Assembly (NCBI GenBank): GCA_019188255.1
Contig: JAETXT010000009.1
Span: forward strand, 682,001 to 746,000
DNA from: Verticillium longisporum
Lineage: Eukaryota > Ascomycota > Sordariomycetes > Glomerellales > Plectosphaerellaceae
Direction: 5' to 3'
Length of the DNA stretch: 64,000 nt
Part shown: piece by piece, positions 53,568 to 64,000 of the stretch
Position numbering within the stretch: the stretch's first letter is position 1
How the letters are laid out: every line of letters begins with the position of its first letter
Program-made: the position numbers and the translations under genes
Notes under the pieces: model-generated
The model's database searches: none
The model's input: only the letters and a program-made list of their open reading frames with translations
What the model was told of the DNA's origin: nothing

Positions 53568-55259
53568 ATGGTTGTCATTTCACAAGACGTTTTGATGGCT
53601 GCTCAGAAGCAGCTACGCCAACGCGGATTTCACTTACCCGAATCGATCATCCTGGATCGCAAGTTTCGCGCCATTTGGGTGGCACTGAAAGCCCACCCCC
53701 TCTGCGACGGATGGGTGCATGTGTCCGACGCCGACCTACTCAAACTCAAGGACTGGACCGCGTCGTGCCTCAACACCGTCTTCGGGGCATGTATCAGCGT
53801 CATCGAGCCTCGTCTCGCCATCGACCACGGCGCCCCACTGCCGGACGAGTGGCTCGCGTGCCAAGTCATTGACACCCTGGTTCAGACGGAGCCCAGGTGG
53901 AAGGTACTCAGCTTTTTCACAGACAATGCCAGTAAGCAGAGCTATTTCGTTTGGTTTCTCTATATCTACATCGACGGTCGGGAGGCGTACATCAAGAATG
54001 GAAACAAGAATCCTGGAAACTTGTCGAAAAGCGAAGCAGCGCTTCTGTCGACTGTCGACAGACTCCTTTTGTTGCTCAAAGTATGTATTTGTACCTGACT
54101 TCTTCTCTTCAAATTCTCATCTTTCTTGTAGCGCAGACAGGAAACCTATGACGCGTGGTGCAAGGCCGCTTGCCCGCCCAGCCAGAGAGATGCATCCAGC
54201 AAAGCCGCTGCATCTCGCGGCAAGACCCAATGCAACGGGTTGACCCCCAACACAGATGCTCAGCCAAGCACTCGTGACGCAAACAGAAAAGGCGAGTCCA
54301 AGGTTGAACAGCCGAGTTCCGATGTCAAGCATGTGCAAAAACAGCTTCAAGAACTCAAGTCCACTGTGGAAACGCGCTTCGAACAAGTCGCTCTCAAAAT
54401 CGACGCGCAAGCAGGGTTCGCCAAAGACGCCACAAATAGACAAGCGCTGACTACGTCGTCGAGTATCAAGGAATTAACGACGAAAAACAACGACGAGCTC
54501 AACTCAGTTGCTGCCGCTTGTTCGCAAATGACTAAAGTTGTGACCACACTGATTGCCAAGCTCGATCGCCAGGAAGAGAGGATGGATGAATTTAAGACTC
54601 GAGCCAACGCTCGGGAGGGTAAAGCCGGCATCAGCAAGGAGACGCAAACATTGAAAGCTGCCATGGACAAGACGACTCAGACGACCGGGACCAACATCGA
54701 CAAGGAGAATCAAATCATCGATCTTGAGGAACATTTTCAGCGCGAGCTACAGAATGCAGCTGCAACACGGCAAGATTTTCAGCAAGTGTGCAAGACTGCC
54801 TCTCATTTTGGCCCTTCTCCAGCCGAGGACACTCACCGTTCGGTCCGGCACGATGTCTGCAGCAAGACGGATTTGCCCGGAAATCCTCCTCTTGTCGTGC
54901 TTTCTGCGAGCGTCGATTCTATCGAGACAACGCAAGACCAGGCTACCCACACCAAAACTACTGTCGAAACAGTTCCGGCGAAAATCGCATCGGCCAAACC
55001 CCATACACCCGAAAAGCAAGATATGGCAATGGAAGAAGAGACTGTGGCAGGTAAGTCACCTCTCTTGCCAGGCTTATTGCTCCTACCCGTGCTCACTGCC
55101 TTGCGTAGCTCTTGTAGACATCTCAGACAGCGCGCCAGAGCCACTTGACAAGGCCGTCCAGGATATCCTGGACCTGGAAAGTGAGTTGCGTGCGATTTCC
55201 TCCATCATCCTGCTGAACTGACATTCGCAACAGAGATCATGGCCTCGTTTTCTGTTTGA
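53568..55259 (+). CDS. Hypothetical protein with coiled-coil C-terminal half
   Basis: Four exons (53568-54080, 54132-55050, 55109-55180, 55234-55259) join in phase to 509 residues. I do not recognise the N-terminal 170 residues (KAHPLCDGWVHVSDADL, VFGACISVIEPRLAID), which look like a compact domain. The second half is hydrophilic with long helices (VKHVQKQLQELKSTVETRFEQVALKI, TTLIAKLDRQEERMDEFK), likely a coiled coil. Several acidic Pro/Thr-rich segments follow. It ends in MASFSV. No signal peptide or membrane segment. Its neighbours give no hint of function. Confidence 0.75.
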
Positions 55260-55540
55260 GGCGTCAACGAGTGGTACGTGTCAAAGGAGATTGTGTACAA
55301 TTGGTGTGTGCTAGTGATTCGGCCTGCCAACGCTATCCTTGGCTGAATTTTGTAAGAACTCTTGACCTGGAATCATGGGTGTTGCTACTTTCGTAGTCTC
55401 CTTCATCTACCTCTAGCGGCTCTTTCCCTAGAGAAGGCCTAAGCCATCAGCTTTCTCTAAAACAACAAGACTACCCTTTTATGACCTGCCCATACAGCCC
55501 ATGATCTGGAAACCTTCCAAAGCCCGCCCAGACATGCCCA

Positions 55541-56074
55541 TTACGGCCCCAGAAGCAACCCCGCCCTCTCCTCCTCCACCATCTCCAGCGTAGCCAAACA
55601 CGCCTCGCCCCCAAACCGCTCCCTCAAAGCCCGCCGAAAAACACTCTCCCCCGGCCCCTCCACCGCCGCAAACAGCGTCAAACAAGACCGAACCTTCACC
55701 CAGTCCGTCTCCCCAAACAGCCTCACCACATCTCCCTCCTCGCAGGCCAAAACAGCCCCCACAGCCTCGCGCAGCCGCGGCCCGAGAACATCGTGCTCGG
55801 CATAGCGGCGCGCCTCGTCGACGGACGCGAGGGCAAAGTAGCGGTTCAGCGCCGAGACGCCGAGGCCCGCGAGCTGGGGGAAGACGAACCAGACCCAGTG
55901 GGACGTCTTGCGGCCGCTGCGGAGCTCGGCCATGGCTTTTTCGAAGACGGTCTGCGGCGGGGTTGCTGTTTTGTTGAAGGGGGCGGATTGGCTCTGGAGG
56001 AAGCGGTCGAGGGAGGATCTGTTGGATTCGGCGAGGATGGGGCTGGCTTGTCTGCTGGATCGGAGGTTTCTCAT
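55541..56074 (-). CDS. DUF1810-family protein
   Basis: Single exon of 177 residues starting at MRNLRSSRQASP; the frame stays open further upstream, but that stretch is low-complexity and includes a tandem repeat, so it is probably 5' UTR. The DUF1810 core is seen: LDRFLQSQ, KAMAELRSGRKTSHWVWFVFPQLAGLG, LGPRLREAVGAVL and DWVKVRSCLTLFAAV. DUF1810 proteins are small and soluble in bacteria and fungi; the function is not established. Confidence 0.88.
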   Translation of the reverse strand: MRNLRSSRQASPILAESNRSSLDRFLQSQSAPFNKTATPPQTVFEKAMAELRSGRKTSHWVWFVFPQLAGLGVSALNRYFALASVDEARRYAEHDVLGPRLREAVGAVLACEEGDVVRLFGETDWVKVRSCLTLFAAVEGPGESVFRRALRERFGGEACLATLEMVEEERAGLLLGP

Positions 56075-56603
56075 TTTGGTTTCTTTGCTTGGGGTACTTG
56101 TTACTCTGGAGAATGATGATTGAGATATTGTGAATGATGTCTGCTGGTGTCTGCTGGTGTCTGCTGGTATATGGTGATTGAGTCGCGTCGCGTCCGTGTT
56201 GGGCTGCGTTGGGGTGGGGTTACGTCCTTGATATAGTACTTCGACTGGCAGGCACAAGGGGATGCTCTTCAAAGTCAGGACGTCTGTTCTCTCCCATGGC
56301 GAGAAAGTCGAATCATGACAGATGCGATTCGGCTGCCCTTTCTCGAAAAGGACATTCACCAGCGCCGGATTGAAGAAACATCAGCTCAGCGCTTGAGAGG
56401 TAAGGTAGCGGCATTCCACCCCAACATCTGTGTACAATATCAGCAGCTCCGACCCCGTCGCAATCTCGTCACCAAACCCAATCGCAAAACTCAGCACGAG
56501 CGATATGTAATCTAGTAATCATGTCTTACCGTATCCTCATACAGCTTTTAGGCAGAACCCGACGGCAAACAAGCGCAGAATCCCTTCCTCATGGTCCCAG
56601 CCG
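56075..56603. other. Upstream region of the DUF1810 gene
   Basis: The gap holds three exact copies of GTCTGCTGGT at 56139-56168, which lie in the presumed 5' UTR. No other structure. Confidence 0.55.
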
Positions 56604-58719
56604 TTACACACTGATCCACCGCGCCATCCACGTCCTCGTCACCTCCTTTGCTTCGTCGACCAGTCCCAGGTCCAACAGCATCTGCACCGAGCCCCTCGTT
56701 GCGCTCTCCAGCGCGCTAAACACCCACGAGTGCGTGTAGCTCGTGTGCTCGCCGATGAAGACCGTGTTGAACTCGGTGTGGAAGAACGCCGGCAGGTACA
56801 GCTGCTGCTGCGGCACAATGGGCACGGCCCATGACCCGGCGTGGTGCTCGTCGTGCTCCCAGCAGTGCCTCTCCCAGTTGCCCGTCCAGTTCTCCTCGGC
56901 TGCGGGGCCGTGAATTTCCACCATGGCGCGCTGGATGTAGGCAATGTGCTCCTCGTCGGACATGGCGCAGGCGACCGTAGCGTCATACGAGGCGACGTAC
57001 GACGCGAGCAGCACACCGGGGCCTGTGGAGTTGATGTCCCATGAAGGGTAGCAAATCTGGCCGATAAGGGGCACATTCACGCGACCGCAGCCGCCGATGA
57101 TGGGGTGCTCAAGATGCTCCCAGAAGCGCGTCTTGTACTGGATGGCAACCTTGACAGAGCCGTCAAAGACGGTGCGGTCGATGGCGCGGCGCATGAGGCT
57201 CGAGTGAGGGGGCAGCTCCCAGAAGCGGAGAAGGTTGAAGGGTACACTGTTGAAGATGTAGTCAAATGATTCCCTGATGGATACAACTTCGCGGGGGTTG
57301 CTGCCGGTCGGGCGATACGAGATGGTCAGCGTTTTGTTGTCGGCGTGGTGCTTAACGCCGTGGACCTTGGCTCCGAATTGAATACGGTCCTTCACAATGG
57401 GGGCGAAAGCTTCTGGCATTCGGCTGAGCCCGCCCTTGATCGTCTTCCACTTCTTGGCCATGAAGTACACAGTCTCATATTCCCACATGGGCCACACGAC
57501 CTGCGAAGGCGTTGCCTCATCTGTAACGTTGAGATCGGTGCCGATAACGTGGCGGAGGTATTCGACCTCGGAGAAATCAAACATGCCCTGCTCCACGGCC
57601 TGCTTGTGCGCTTGGAAAATGTTGGTAGCGTAGAACTTGATGCGCTCCGAGGTGAGTCCCTTGAAGTCGTCCAGCGCTTGTTGAGCTTCAGCAACAGCCG
57701 TGGCGTTGGAGTACTGAGCGGGTTCAAAGTAGGCAGGATTTGTCGCAATCTCGGTCCTGCCGGGGAATGTGCCATCAGGACGGCGCTTCGTAGTCGACAC
57801 GGGCGTATTGGCGGCCGTTTGGATCCAGTCGATAAACTTGACTTGGAGCGAGTCGTTGCCTGCGTTCATCTCGTTGAGAACATCGGCGACCTGGTAGACC
57901 ATACGCTGATCCATGATGGGGAATGTTTCATTGGTGGTAGGGTCAGTGATCTCGTCTGCAAAGCGCATGGGACCCAGTTCGTGGTATTGGCCATCGTCCG
58001 GGCTCGTGCCATTCAGGTAGCTCGTCAGCATGCGGCCTCCGATACGGTGGGAGGACTCGAGAATCTTCCAGTTGTGGGTGCCGACAGAGTCGAGAATGAG
58101 CTGCGCAGGTCAGATGTAGTCTTCTTTTGGTATAGACGTGCTGGAAGCTTACTGCTGTGAACAGACCAGAGATTCCGGCTCCAAGAATGCCGAATTTCTT
58201 GTCCTTGACCTGCGCCACGAAGACTTCGTCCGGCTGCTTTTGCTGCAGGTACTCGACGCCATCAAACCAAGGTCCCATGGGGTCGGCGACGTCGGCAAAA
58301 CTCAGCCTGCGACGGACCATGCGTTTCTTAGCCCGCAGCTCTTGCGACTGCCCTACGAGCTGTCCGTCCACGAAGGCGTGAAGGCATCCATCAGGAACGT
58401 TCGAGGGTGCCACCCAAACAAACTTGGTCGGCCTCTGCGCTTGCCAGTCGACGTGTCGTTTAGCATGAGGGTGTTTGCCAACGTGCGTTCGGCCAACCTG
58501 GTGATGGGCTTCGTCGAGCGATGCCATATCGCAGTTGCCGTAAGCGATCGTAAGCTCACCGTCGACGTCATCATTGTAAGATACATTGATGTTGTGAGCA
58601 CCGCCATGTTCTATCTCGAACGGGCCCTGAAACGTGATAGAGCGTCGAGATGTGCTTTCAGCGGCGGAGAGCGTAATGAGAGGGGCCGCGAGGGCCAAGG
58701 ATAGCAACCGGTGAGCCAT
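56604..58719 (-). CDS. Secreted L-amino-acid oxidase (flavin amine oxidase)
   Basis: Two exons (58719-58153 and 58100-56604) give 687 residues. The start MAHRLLSLALAAPLITLSAAES is a clear signal peptide, cleaved near residue 20. An extension to 58953 upstream has no support. The FAD motif GILGAGISGLFTA is split by the intron, followed by HNWKILESSHRIGGR and HELGPMRFAD. The C-terminus has FIGEHTSYTHSWVFSALESATRG, the second FAD-contact segment. The enzyme deaminates L-amino acids to 2-oxo acids with ammonia and hydrogen peroxide, outside the cell. It could supply phenylpyruvate-type acids from aromatic amino acids, but it lies 40 kb from the homogentisate genes. Confidence 0.9.
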
Positions 58720-61259
58720 TATCTGGAATTGAATGCACATATGAAGAAGTCTCACCGTCAACAACACCACCGTTACACGATGGCTTTTGTACACCGACTT
58801 GATGATTTTAGTCGGCCCCCTCCGACTACGGCGAATAATACAGCGGGCTTGAATGCATCGCTTCGTGCTGGCGGCAATTGCCACACTTCGGCCGACGATA
58901 GGGATCAAGGCCCAGATACCGGCGATCTTCCCGGCATTTCCAAGTACGGGCATGTAACCGTGCTTGGCAGCGCAGCATCCCCGCCGCTGCCCCCGACCAT
59001 GTCGAGGTACCCCTCCTGGAACCTTGTCGTGCCTGAGTCATGAATCGTTTTTCTGTGCTGCTTCTAGACAAAAAAGCGTTGTTTAATAACATGAGGGCAC
59101 CTTGATGGATGATCAAGATCTTCGCTGGAGGGCGGGGGGTTCGTGATCGGAAAAGTCAAGATGCTGCGCCCCGGCTCTAGAAGCTGTTCACCACGATCGT
59201 AGGCATGGTTTGTGGCGAAGAAACCGGTCAATCTCACGAGTTGGCGGGAGATTTTGAGGCCTCAGATGTCTTTTTAGGTATGATTGAGCACAAAATAAGA
59301 GGCTCTGGAATTGATGAAGAACCTCAACACTCAGTACTAGTGCCAAAGCTCGTCGCGCGGGTCAGGCCACCGGAGTTTACGACGGCCCATTCGGCTGATG
59401 TTATTCCGCTCAGTGGGCGGTTGAGGAGGCGGGAAAGTCTAAGCTCTATCCAAGCCAGGGTAGGACTTGAAAATTTGATCATTGATGTCACGTCGCGTAG
59501 GTGCCGGGGCGAAGTCGAAGACTACGGCGCTGACTGATGCTGAGACGATGATAAATAAACTTGTCCGAGTCTTCGACCTACGGACGGGCTACTGGAGCTC
59601 CTCGTGGATGACTTGCGTTCATGTGAACACGCAAATACTGATGTGGTCGGTAGTTCTTTGCATTTAAGTTTACATCGAGCATGATGATCGTCTGGCCGCT
59701 CGTAGTTACTAGCGCTCAGTTAAATGTAAGGTTAATTTTGAGGTAGAATGGAGGTGCCAAAAGGGTGCTCCAACACGTGCGCCATGCGCGACCTAGCTTG
59801 CCCGGAGCCGTGGCCATGGCGTTGGGAGTATGGTACTCTTGATTACTGCAGGGAACCTGCGTAATGCCGGGACATCGGATGGGATCTGCGTTTCAGGTAG
59901 AAGTTGGCAGTATTTCGGCATCCTCTGTCTGATTTGGGCGCTTGGGCAGGTTTGTGAAGCCATCCATTGAATGCAACCGATCAACTGGGCAATCGAGGGC
60001 AGTCGAGACTGGCCTTGTTCTGAATTGTGTATGAGCGGTATTCGTCGCATCAATATTCATCAATGCACTGGTGCTAAGTATATCAGGTCGCACTGCTCAG
60101 CGGCATAGCTGAGTTTGGTGGTTCGGATTCCCTTTCGCATCTGAAGACTGAGGGGCTCGGTCTTGGGACTTCGTCGTAGCTGGGGAATTCGTTTGCCGTG
60201 ACATACAGAGTCTCCGACATTAAGCCACTGCCACGAAGCCAACGGATGCAGTTGCTATGGGCATCGAACGAGGCGTTCTTCGGCAATCATCGAGAACAAG
60301 TCTTGGTTGTCGCGAGCCCGCGATTAGACTCAGGAAGGCTTTGATCTAAAAACATGATGGGTGCGACCTTGCTATCACCATTTACTTGAAGCAAGTCAGT
60401 CCCCATGATGAATGATGCGCCATTGCTCGGCTTGACATACTGGGATGGAGGCTGACACGTTGACGAAGGACATGGTTGTGGGCTGCATGGTGGTCGGCCT
60501 CGCGGATCAGGTATGATGGCAGATCTTGAACGATAGAGATCGCGGGGAGCCGGCGAAGGCTGGAGAAATCCGCGTCGAGAATCACATGCCAATTGCATGA
60601 AGAGTGAGGTGATCTTCAGGGTCTCAGCTGTCGACGACCTCCTCGCTTTCGCCTGATCGGTGCACGGGCCATGGATGGGAGGCGAAGAACGATGCGCAGG
60701 GAAGAGCTCAGCGGGTAGGCTGTTGACGTGGAGATAAGGTAGGTAGACGCGCTGCAAACATTGGGCTCACAGGTACTTCGAGGCTTTGGTCGTGACTAAC
60801 TGCATGTCCTCAGCCACAATTGCCCCGCTCCACATCCCATCATCGGCGCAGCGATGACGTTGCTCTCTCGAATGGGAGCAGCAGCACCCACGCCGCCCCT
60901 CCCCAACAATCGTCACCCGAAAACACGTCGGCAGGAGCTAGAGGCCGCCCTCTGCCCCCAAAGCCCGCGCCTTCCTGCCATGCTATCGTCGCTGCCTTGG
61001 CATAGAAGCAAAGTGAACCCACGCGTCTTTTCGAGCTCGTGACTTTCCAGCCCAAGCACCTCAACCTTTAAGTACTCCTTCGAACCCATCCCACGCCATC
61101 TGTCCATCCCTTCTCAACCACCAGCCCAACGTGATACCCCCCCTCTTGAAACCTTTTAATTACCCCGCTCTTGCATCGTCCCACGGCAGGCAGATCTCTC
61201 AACCTTTACCACAAACACAAGCACTTCTACGACAAAACGAGCACCGTCACAAACTCACA
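58720..61259. other. Long intergenic stretch, 2.5 kb
   Basis: It contains the promoter of the secreted oxidase at one end and that of the RRM gene at the other. Frames at 59205-59537 and 60287-60757 have no domain, no intron pattern and no codon preference that I can see. The last 130 bp are pyrimidine-rich and include a 5' leader of the RRM gene with an in-frame upstream ATG (61131). Confidence 0.45.
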
Positions 61260-62090
61260 ATGACTGCCAACACCGTCCACGTGAAGAACATCGCTTCGGC
61301 GACCGAGGACAAGGAGATCCGCGACTTCTTCAGCTTCTGCGGCAAGATCACGAGCCTCGATGTCACCCCCGCCGGTGAGGAGAAGGAGGCTACCGTCACC
61401 TTTGAGAAGGAGACAGCAGCCAAGACCGCCCTTCTGCTGAACAACACAAAGCTCGGCTCCTCCCACATCAGCGTCACCAGCGCCAGCGGCGACGCCTCCG
61501 ACGACGGCTCCCACTTCACCAAGACGGACGCCAACCGCGACACGGACGAGATCACCCAGGAGGAGAAGCCTCGCACCCGCATCTTCGCCGAGTACCTCGC
61601 CCACGGCTACGTCGTCGGCGACGCCACCCTGCAGCGCGCCATTGAGCTCGACAGCCAGCACGGCATCTCCTCCCGCTTCCTCAACACCCTCCAGAGCCTC
61701 GACCAGAAGTACCACGCCACCGATCGCGCCAAGGCCACCGACCAGTCCTACGGCATTTCTGCCCGCGCCCAGGGCCTCTTCGGCGGCCTCAGCAGCTACT
61801 TTGAGCAGGCCGCCAGCTCCCCTACCGGCCAGAAGATTGTCAGGTTCTACGAAGATTCTCAGCGCCAGGTCGCTGACATTCACGCCGAGGCCCGTCGCCT
61901 GGCCGGCCTCAAGAAGGTGCAGGCCGGCGGCAGTGCCTACAAGGCCTCGGGCCTCGAGAAGATCTTTGGCAAGGAGAAGGAGAAGACAGTGCCCCCTCAG
62001 ACCGGCGAGACGGTCGGTACCGCCGCCCCGACGCAGCCTGACGACAGCTCGTCTGTGCCCCTGTCCAAGCCCGGCGGCGAGAAGGCATAG
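61260..62090 (+). CDS. RRM protein, Vip1-like
   Basis: Single exon of 276 residues. The start is at MTANTVHVKNIA, where the context CACAATGAC is good; an upstream in-frame ATG at 61131 would add 43 low-complexity residues. One RNA-recognition motif fills residues 3-75, with VHVKNIA (RNP2-like) and EATVTFEKE (RNP1-like). Then come an acidic linker, a helical part (TRIFAEYLAHGYVVG, AQGLFGGLSSYFEQAA, YEDSQRQVADIHAEARRLA) and a Pro/Thr tail. This layout is that of fission-yeast Vip1 and relatives, cytosolic RNA-binding proteins. Strong C-ending codons suggest high expression. Confidence 0.88.
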   Translation: MTANTVHVKNIASATEDKEIRDFFSFCGKITSLDVTPAGEEKEATVTFEKETAAKTALLLNNTKLGSSHISVTSASGDASDDGSHFTKTDANRDTDEITQEEKPRTRIFAEYLAHGYVVGDATLQRAIELDSQHGISSRFLNTLQSLDQKYHATDRAKATDQSYGISARAQGLFGGLSSYFEQAASSPTGQKIVRFYEDSQRQVADIHAEARRLAGLKKVQAGGSAYKASGLEKIFGKEKEKTVPPQTGETVGTAAPTQPDDSSSVPLSKPGGEKA

Positions 62091-62601
62091 AGGGTCTATT
62101 GATGGCCCATCTGTTGTTGAAGAGAAATGAAATGGTTTCGCAGGCGTTGGATGGTATTCGTTACGAAATGAGTTCTGCGTGTGATGAGAGCGACAGGAAG
62201 TTTCGACGAATTCTTATCTCCATAGTAATTCAACTACCACGATGATTCTCCTACATCTGTTTTCCAAGTGGCCATACTTGAATGACGGTCCATATGATCC
62301 CTAGCGTCAATGACGGACATTTTTGCAAGACTTCTTTGGCAGCACGTCTGGATCGGTCGGTCATCTCAAATTCGCGCATATACACAAACCCAACAATCCT
62401 GCACCTTGCCAATACGGTCGACGTGCAGCATCGCCAGCCAAATCCAGACGCCCGAGCTTCGGGAGCCGTAAACATCAAGTTCACAAATGACAGCACAGCG
62501 CACGATTTCAAAGTCTCAATTCCATTGTGCACCCCATGATCCCGTGGGCTTAATCATACAATCGTTACGTATCTCCCGCATGGCCTGTCCATGCTCTTCG
62601 C
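62091..62601. other. Convergent intergenic region, Vip1-like / small gene
   Basis: Both neighbours end here. Nothing else recognised. Confidence 0.5.
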
Positions 62602-62858
62602 TCATTTCTCCGTCTTGCTGAATTTGTCCTTCAGCGCATCATCAAGCGCACCCTTGGGGTTCGAAGACAGATTCTACACCAGTCAGCCTCTCCGTCCTTT
62701 ACGATCAAGTGCGTGTGTGCGGGACTTACCTGCAGCTGGTCGGCGTTGACCTGCTCCTTGTTGTCCGCGTTGTCGGTGCCTTGGCCGGAGCCGGGGGGGG
62801 ACTGCTGCTGCTTGCCGGACTGCCTCTCAGGCTCGGGGGACTGGCGACCTTCAGGCAT
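62602..62858 (-). CDS. Small conserved hydrophilic protein (66 residues)
   Basis: Two exons (62858-62730 and 62673-62602) with a 56-bp intron (GTAAGT donor, TAG acceptor). The N-terminal 40 residues are Gln/Ser/Pro-rich and disordered. The C-terminal NLSSNPKGALDDALKDKFSKTEK forms a likely amphipathic helix and resembles the conserved end of short fungal proteins of unknown function. The second exon codes only 23 residues, so automated annotation may miss it. Confidence 0.7.
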
Positions 62859-63640
62859 GTTTGCTTTGATTTGTACCGACGGAGGAGTTCTGGTTTGGTT
62901 GATTTTTGAAGGAGTATTGGTTTGAATTGATGGAGGGGTAGCTACGTGGTCGTGTAATGGCGAGGAAAGGGAAAGAGCTCAGCCAGCTGCGAGAGTTAAA
63001 TACAGCCACGGACACGGCTCGCAGATCCGCTGTTTTCCTTCCTGGCCTTCCTTATCCTGACTCAGCCATTCGCTGCTGCCGCTACACCCTTACTGACAGA
63101 GAAGCACATGAAAGCTGTTGAGATGCATACGGATTGTTACGTGCGGCTGCTGTAACTGATGTCACTTTGATGAGATCGCAATGGTGGATGACGGCATGGT
63201 GGTGAGGCCGCGAGTGACGTCAGGGCCGGAGCGTTTGTCGCGGGGGCGGGGCAGGTGGGGCGTGCGAGGGGATGTGGCTGGTGAGAGGGGCAATTTATCG
63301 TGATGACGGGATGCGCGGGTCCGGCGAGATGTTTTGGTGTTTTGGATCGAGAGATGCAGTTTTTCTGGTGGAGGATTCAGGAAAGAACATGCACATGATT
63401 TCTAATTGCATGGTTTCAAACGCTGAAGGCTGGTTCAGTTGAATATCCACCACAGTCGAACGCGTACACATTGTCACAGCGAGAGATATGAGTTGCTTTG
63501 ATTGAAATTAGTGTCCAGGGGTTGTATGGATTTCCCATTTGCAAGTGGCTCTTATCATAACCTTAAAGCGTATGGCGAAATCCCTGTGTTCGTACCTCCT
63601 GTGAAACCAAGTCAGCAAGTCGTACGGAACTGCACCCGCC
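62859..63640. promoter_or_regulatory. Promoter of the small gene and MFS 3' flank
   Basis: These 780 bp contain G-rich segments (GGGGGCGGGGCAGGTGGGGC at about 63242-63261). Open frames are short. No gene seen. Confidence 0.4.
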
Positions 63641-64000
63641 TCAAGAGCCGGGTCTCACCTCTGATATCTCAAGCTCAACCCCACCTCTGTCTGCCCTCGA
63701 ATTCGAAAAGTGGAAGTAAACCGTCAAACCGATCACAATGAAGATGTTCAGCACCGCACATGCCAAGCACGTCGTCAGTCCCAGAAGATACGCCGGCGCA
63801 TCTTGCGATCTGGATTGATCAGCCCAAGCACACCCAGTCAACACTCCATCATAATGCCTGAATCTCACCTGAACACCAAGGTCCCAAAAATTCCGCCAAA
63901 GCCGGAGACGCCAACGACGAGCGCACTCGAGAAGGCCCGCTTCCACTGACCCCTGATGTTGTTCGCCTGGTACGCCATCGTCACCGGCACGGCGCTCGTC
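63641..64000 (-). CDS. MFS transporter, anion:cation symporter type, C-terminal part
   Basis: Partial: the gene continues beyond the right edge. The last two exons are visible (63870 to beyond 64000, and 63809-63641), joined across a 60-bp intron. The residues MAYQANNIRGQWKRAFSSAL, then VSGFGGIFGTLVFRSQDAPAYLLG and a final helix ACAVLNIFIVIGLTVYF, are typical of fungal allantoate / nicotinate permease-type carriers of the ACS family. The substrate cannot be told from this end. Confidence 0.85.
   Translation of the reverse strand, partial: DERRAGDDGVPGEQHQGSVEAGLLECARRWRLRLWRNFWDLGVQVRFRHYDGVLTGCAWADQSRSQDAPAYLLGLTTCLACAVLNIFIVIGLTVYFHFSNSRADRGGVELEISEVRPGS

Noticed and set aside
59205..59537. 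110-codon frame as a gene
   Set aside because: No recognisable features and an isolated position in a long intergenic stretch.
1..64000. Transposons, retroelements or viral genes
   Set aside because: I found no transposase, reverse transcriptase, integrase or terminal repeats by eye in any frame.

Overview
The window looks like nuclear DNA of a filamentous ascomycete (Pezizomycotina, probably a sordariomycete). The evidence is short 48-60 bp introns with GTRNGT donors and CTRAY-type branch sites, several Zn2Cys6 regulators, fungal-type P450s and MFS carriers, a eukaryotic tRNA-Lys, and GGTACC-rich intergenic repeats. The species cannot be named from sequence alone. All gene models below are hand-spliced; joints were accepted when phase and family alignment agreed.

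Region 1 (about 1.5-17.2 kb) is an aromatic-amine / phenylacetate catabolic cluster. It holds a CYP504-type phenylacetate hydroxylase, a topaquinone copper amine oxidase ending in the peroxisomal signal SKL, an APC-family permease divergent from it, homogentisate dioxygenase and fumarylacetoacetase as a divergent pair, and a Zn2Cys6 regulator. Two paralogous small Dabb (stress-response A/B barrel) genes bracket the enzyme genes. The inferred flow is: aryl-ethylamine imported, deaminated to the aldehyde, oxidised to a phenylacetate, hydroxylated to homogentisate, ring-opened and cleaved to fumarate and acetoacetate. No maleylacetoacetate isomerase was found, and the only aldehyde dehydrogenase lies about 20 kb away.

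Region 2 (about 17.7-41.7 kb) is a second catabolic-looking cluster built largely of divergent pairs: acyl-CoA dehydrogenase / pisatin-demethylase-like P450, an MFS carrier, PRISE-like reductase / aryl or acyl-CoA ligase, a Zn2Cys6 regulator, an alpha/beta hydrolase, aldehyde dehydrogenase / ABM-like protein, PF04199 cyclase / short Zn2Cys6 protein, and a salicylate-hydroxylase-like flavoprotein. Three enzymes end in PTS1-type tripeptides (SRM, ARL, SRL), which suggests a peroxisomal CoA-dependent breakdown of an aromatic acid. CGG-N5-CCG sites, including two identical 11-bp copies, recur in promoters of both clusters. Two introns appear to be GC-AG.

Region 3 (about 42-47.8 kb) is gene-poor. 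It has a coiled-coil hypothetical gene, a roughly 460-bp 8-mer polypurine array, 22-bp and 19-bp tandem repeats and GGTACC palindromes. Region 4 (47.8-64 kb) looks like ordinary chromosome: a GT34 glycosyltransferase, a Zn2Cys6 factor, tRNA-Lys(CUU), a coiled-coil hypothetical protein, a DUF1810 protein, a secreted L-amino-acid oxidase, a Vip1-like RRM protein, a small conserved protein, and an MFS gene running off the right edge.
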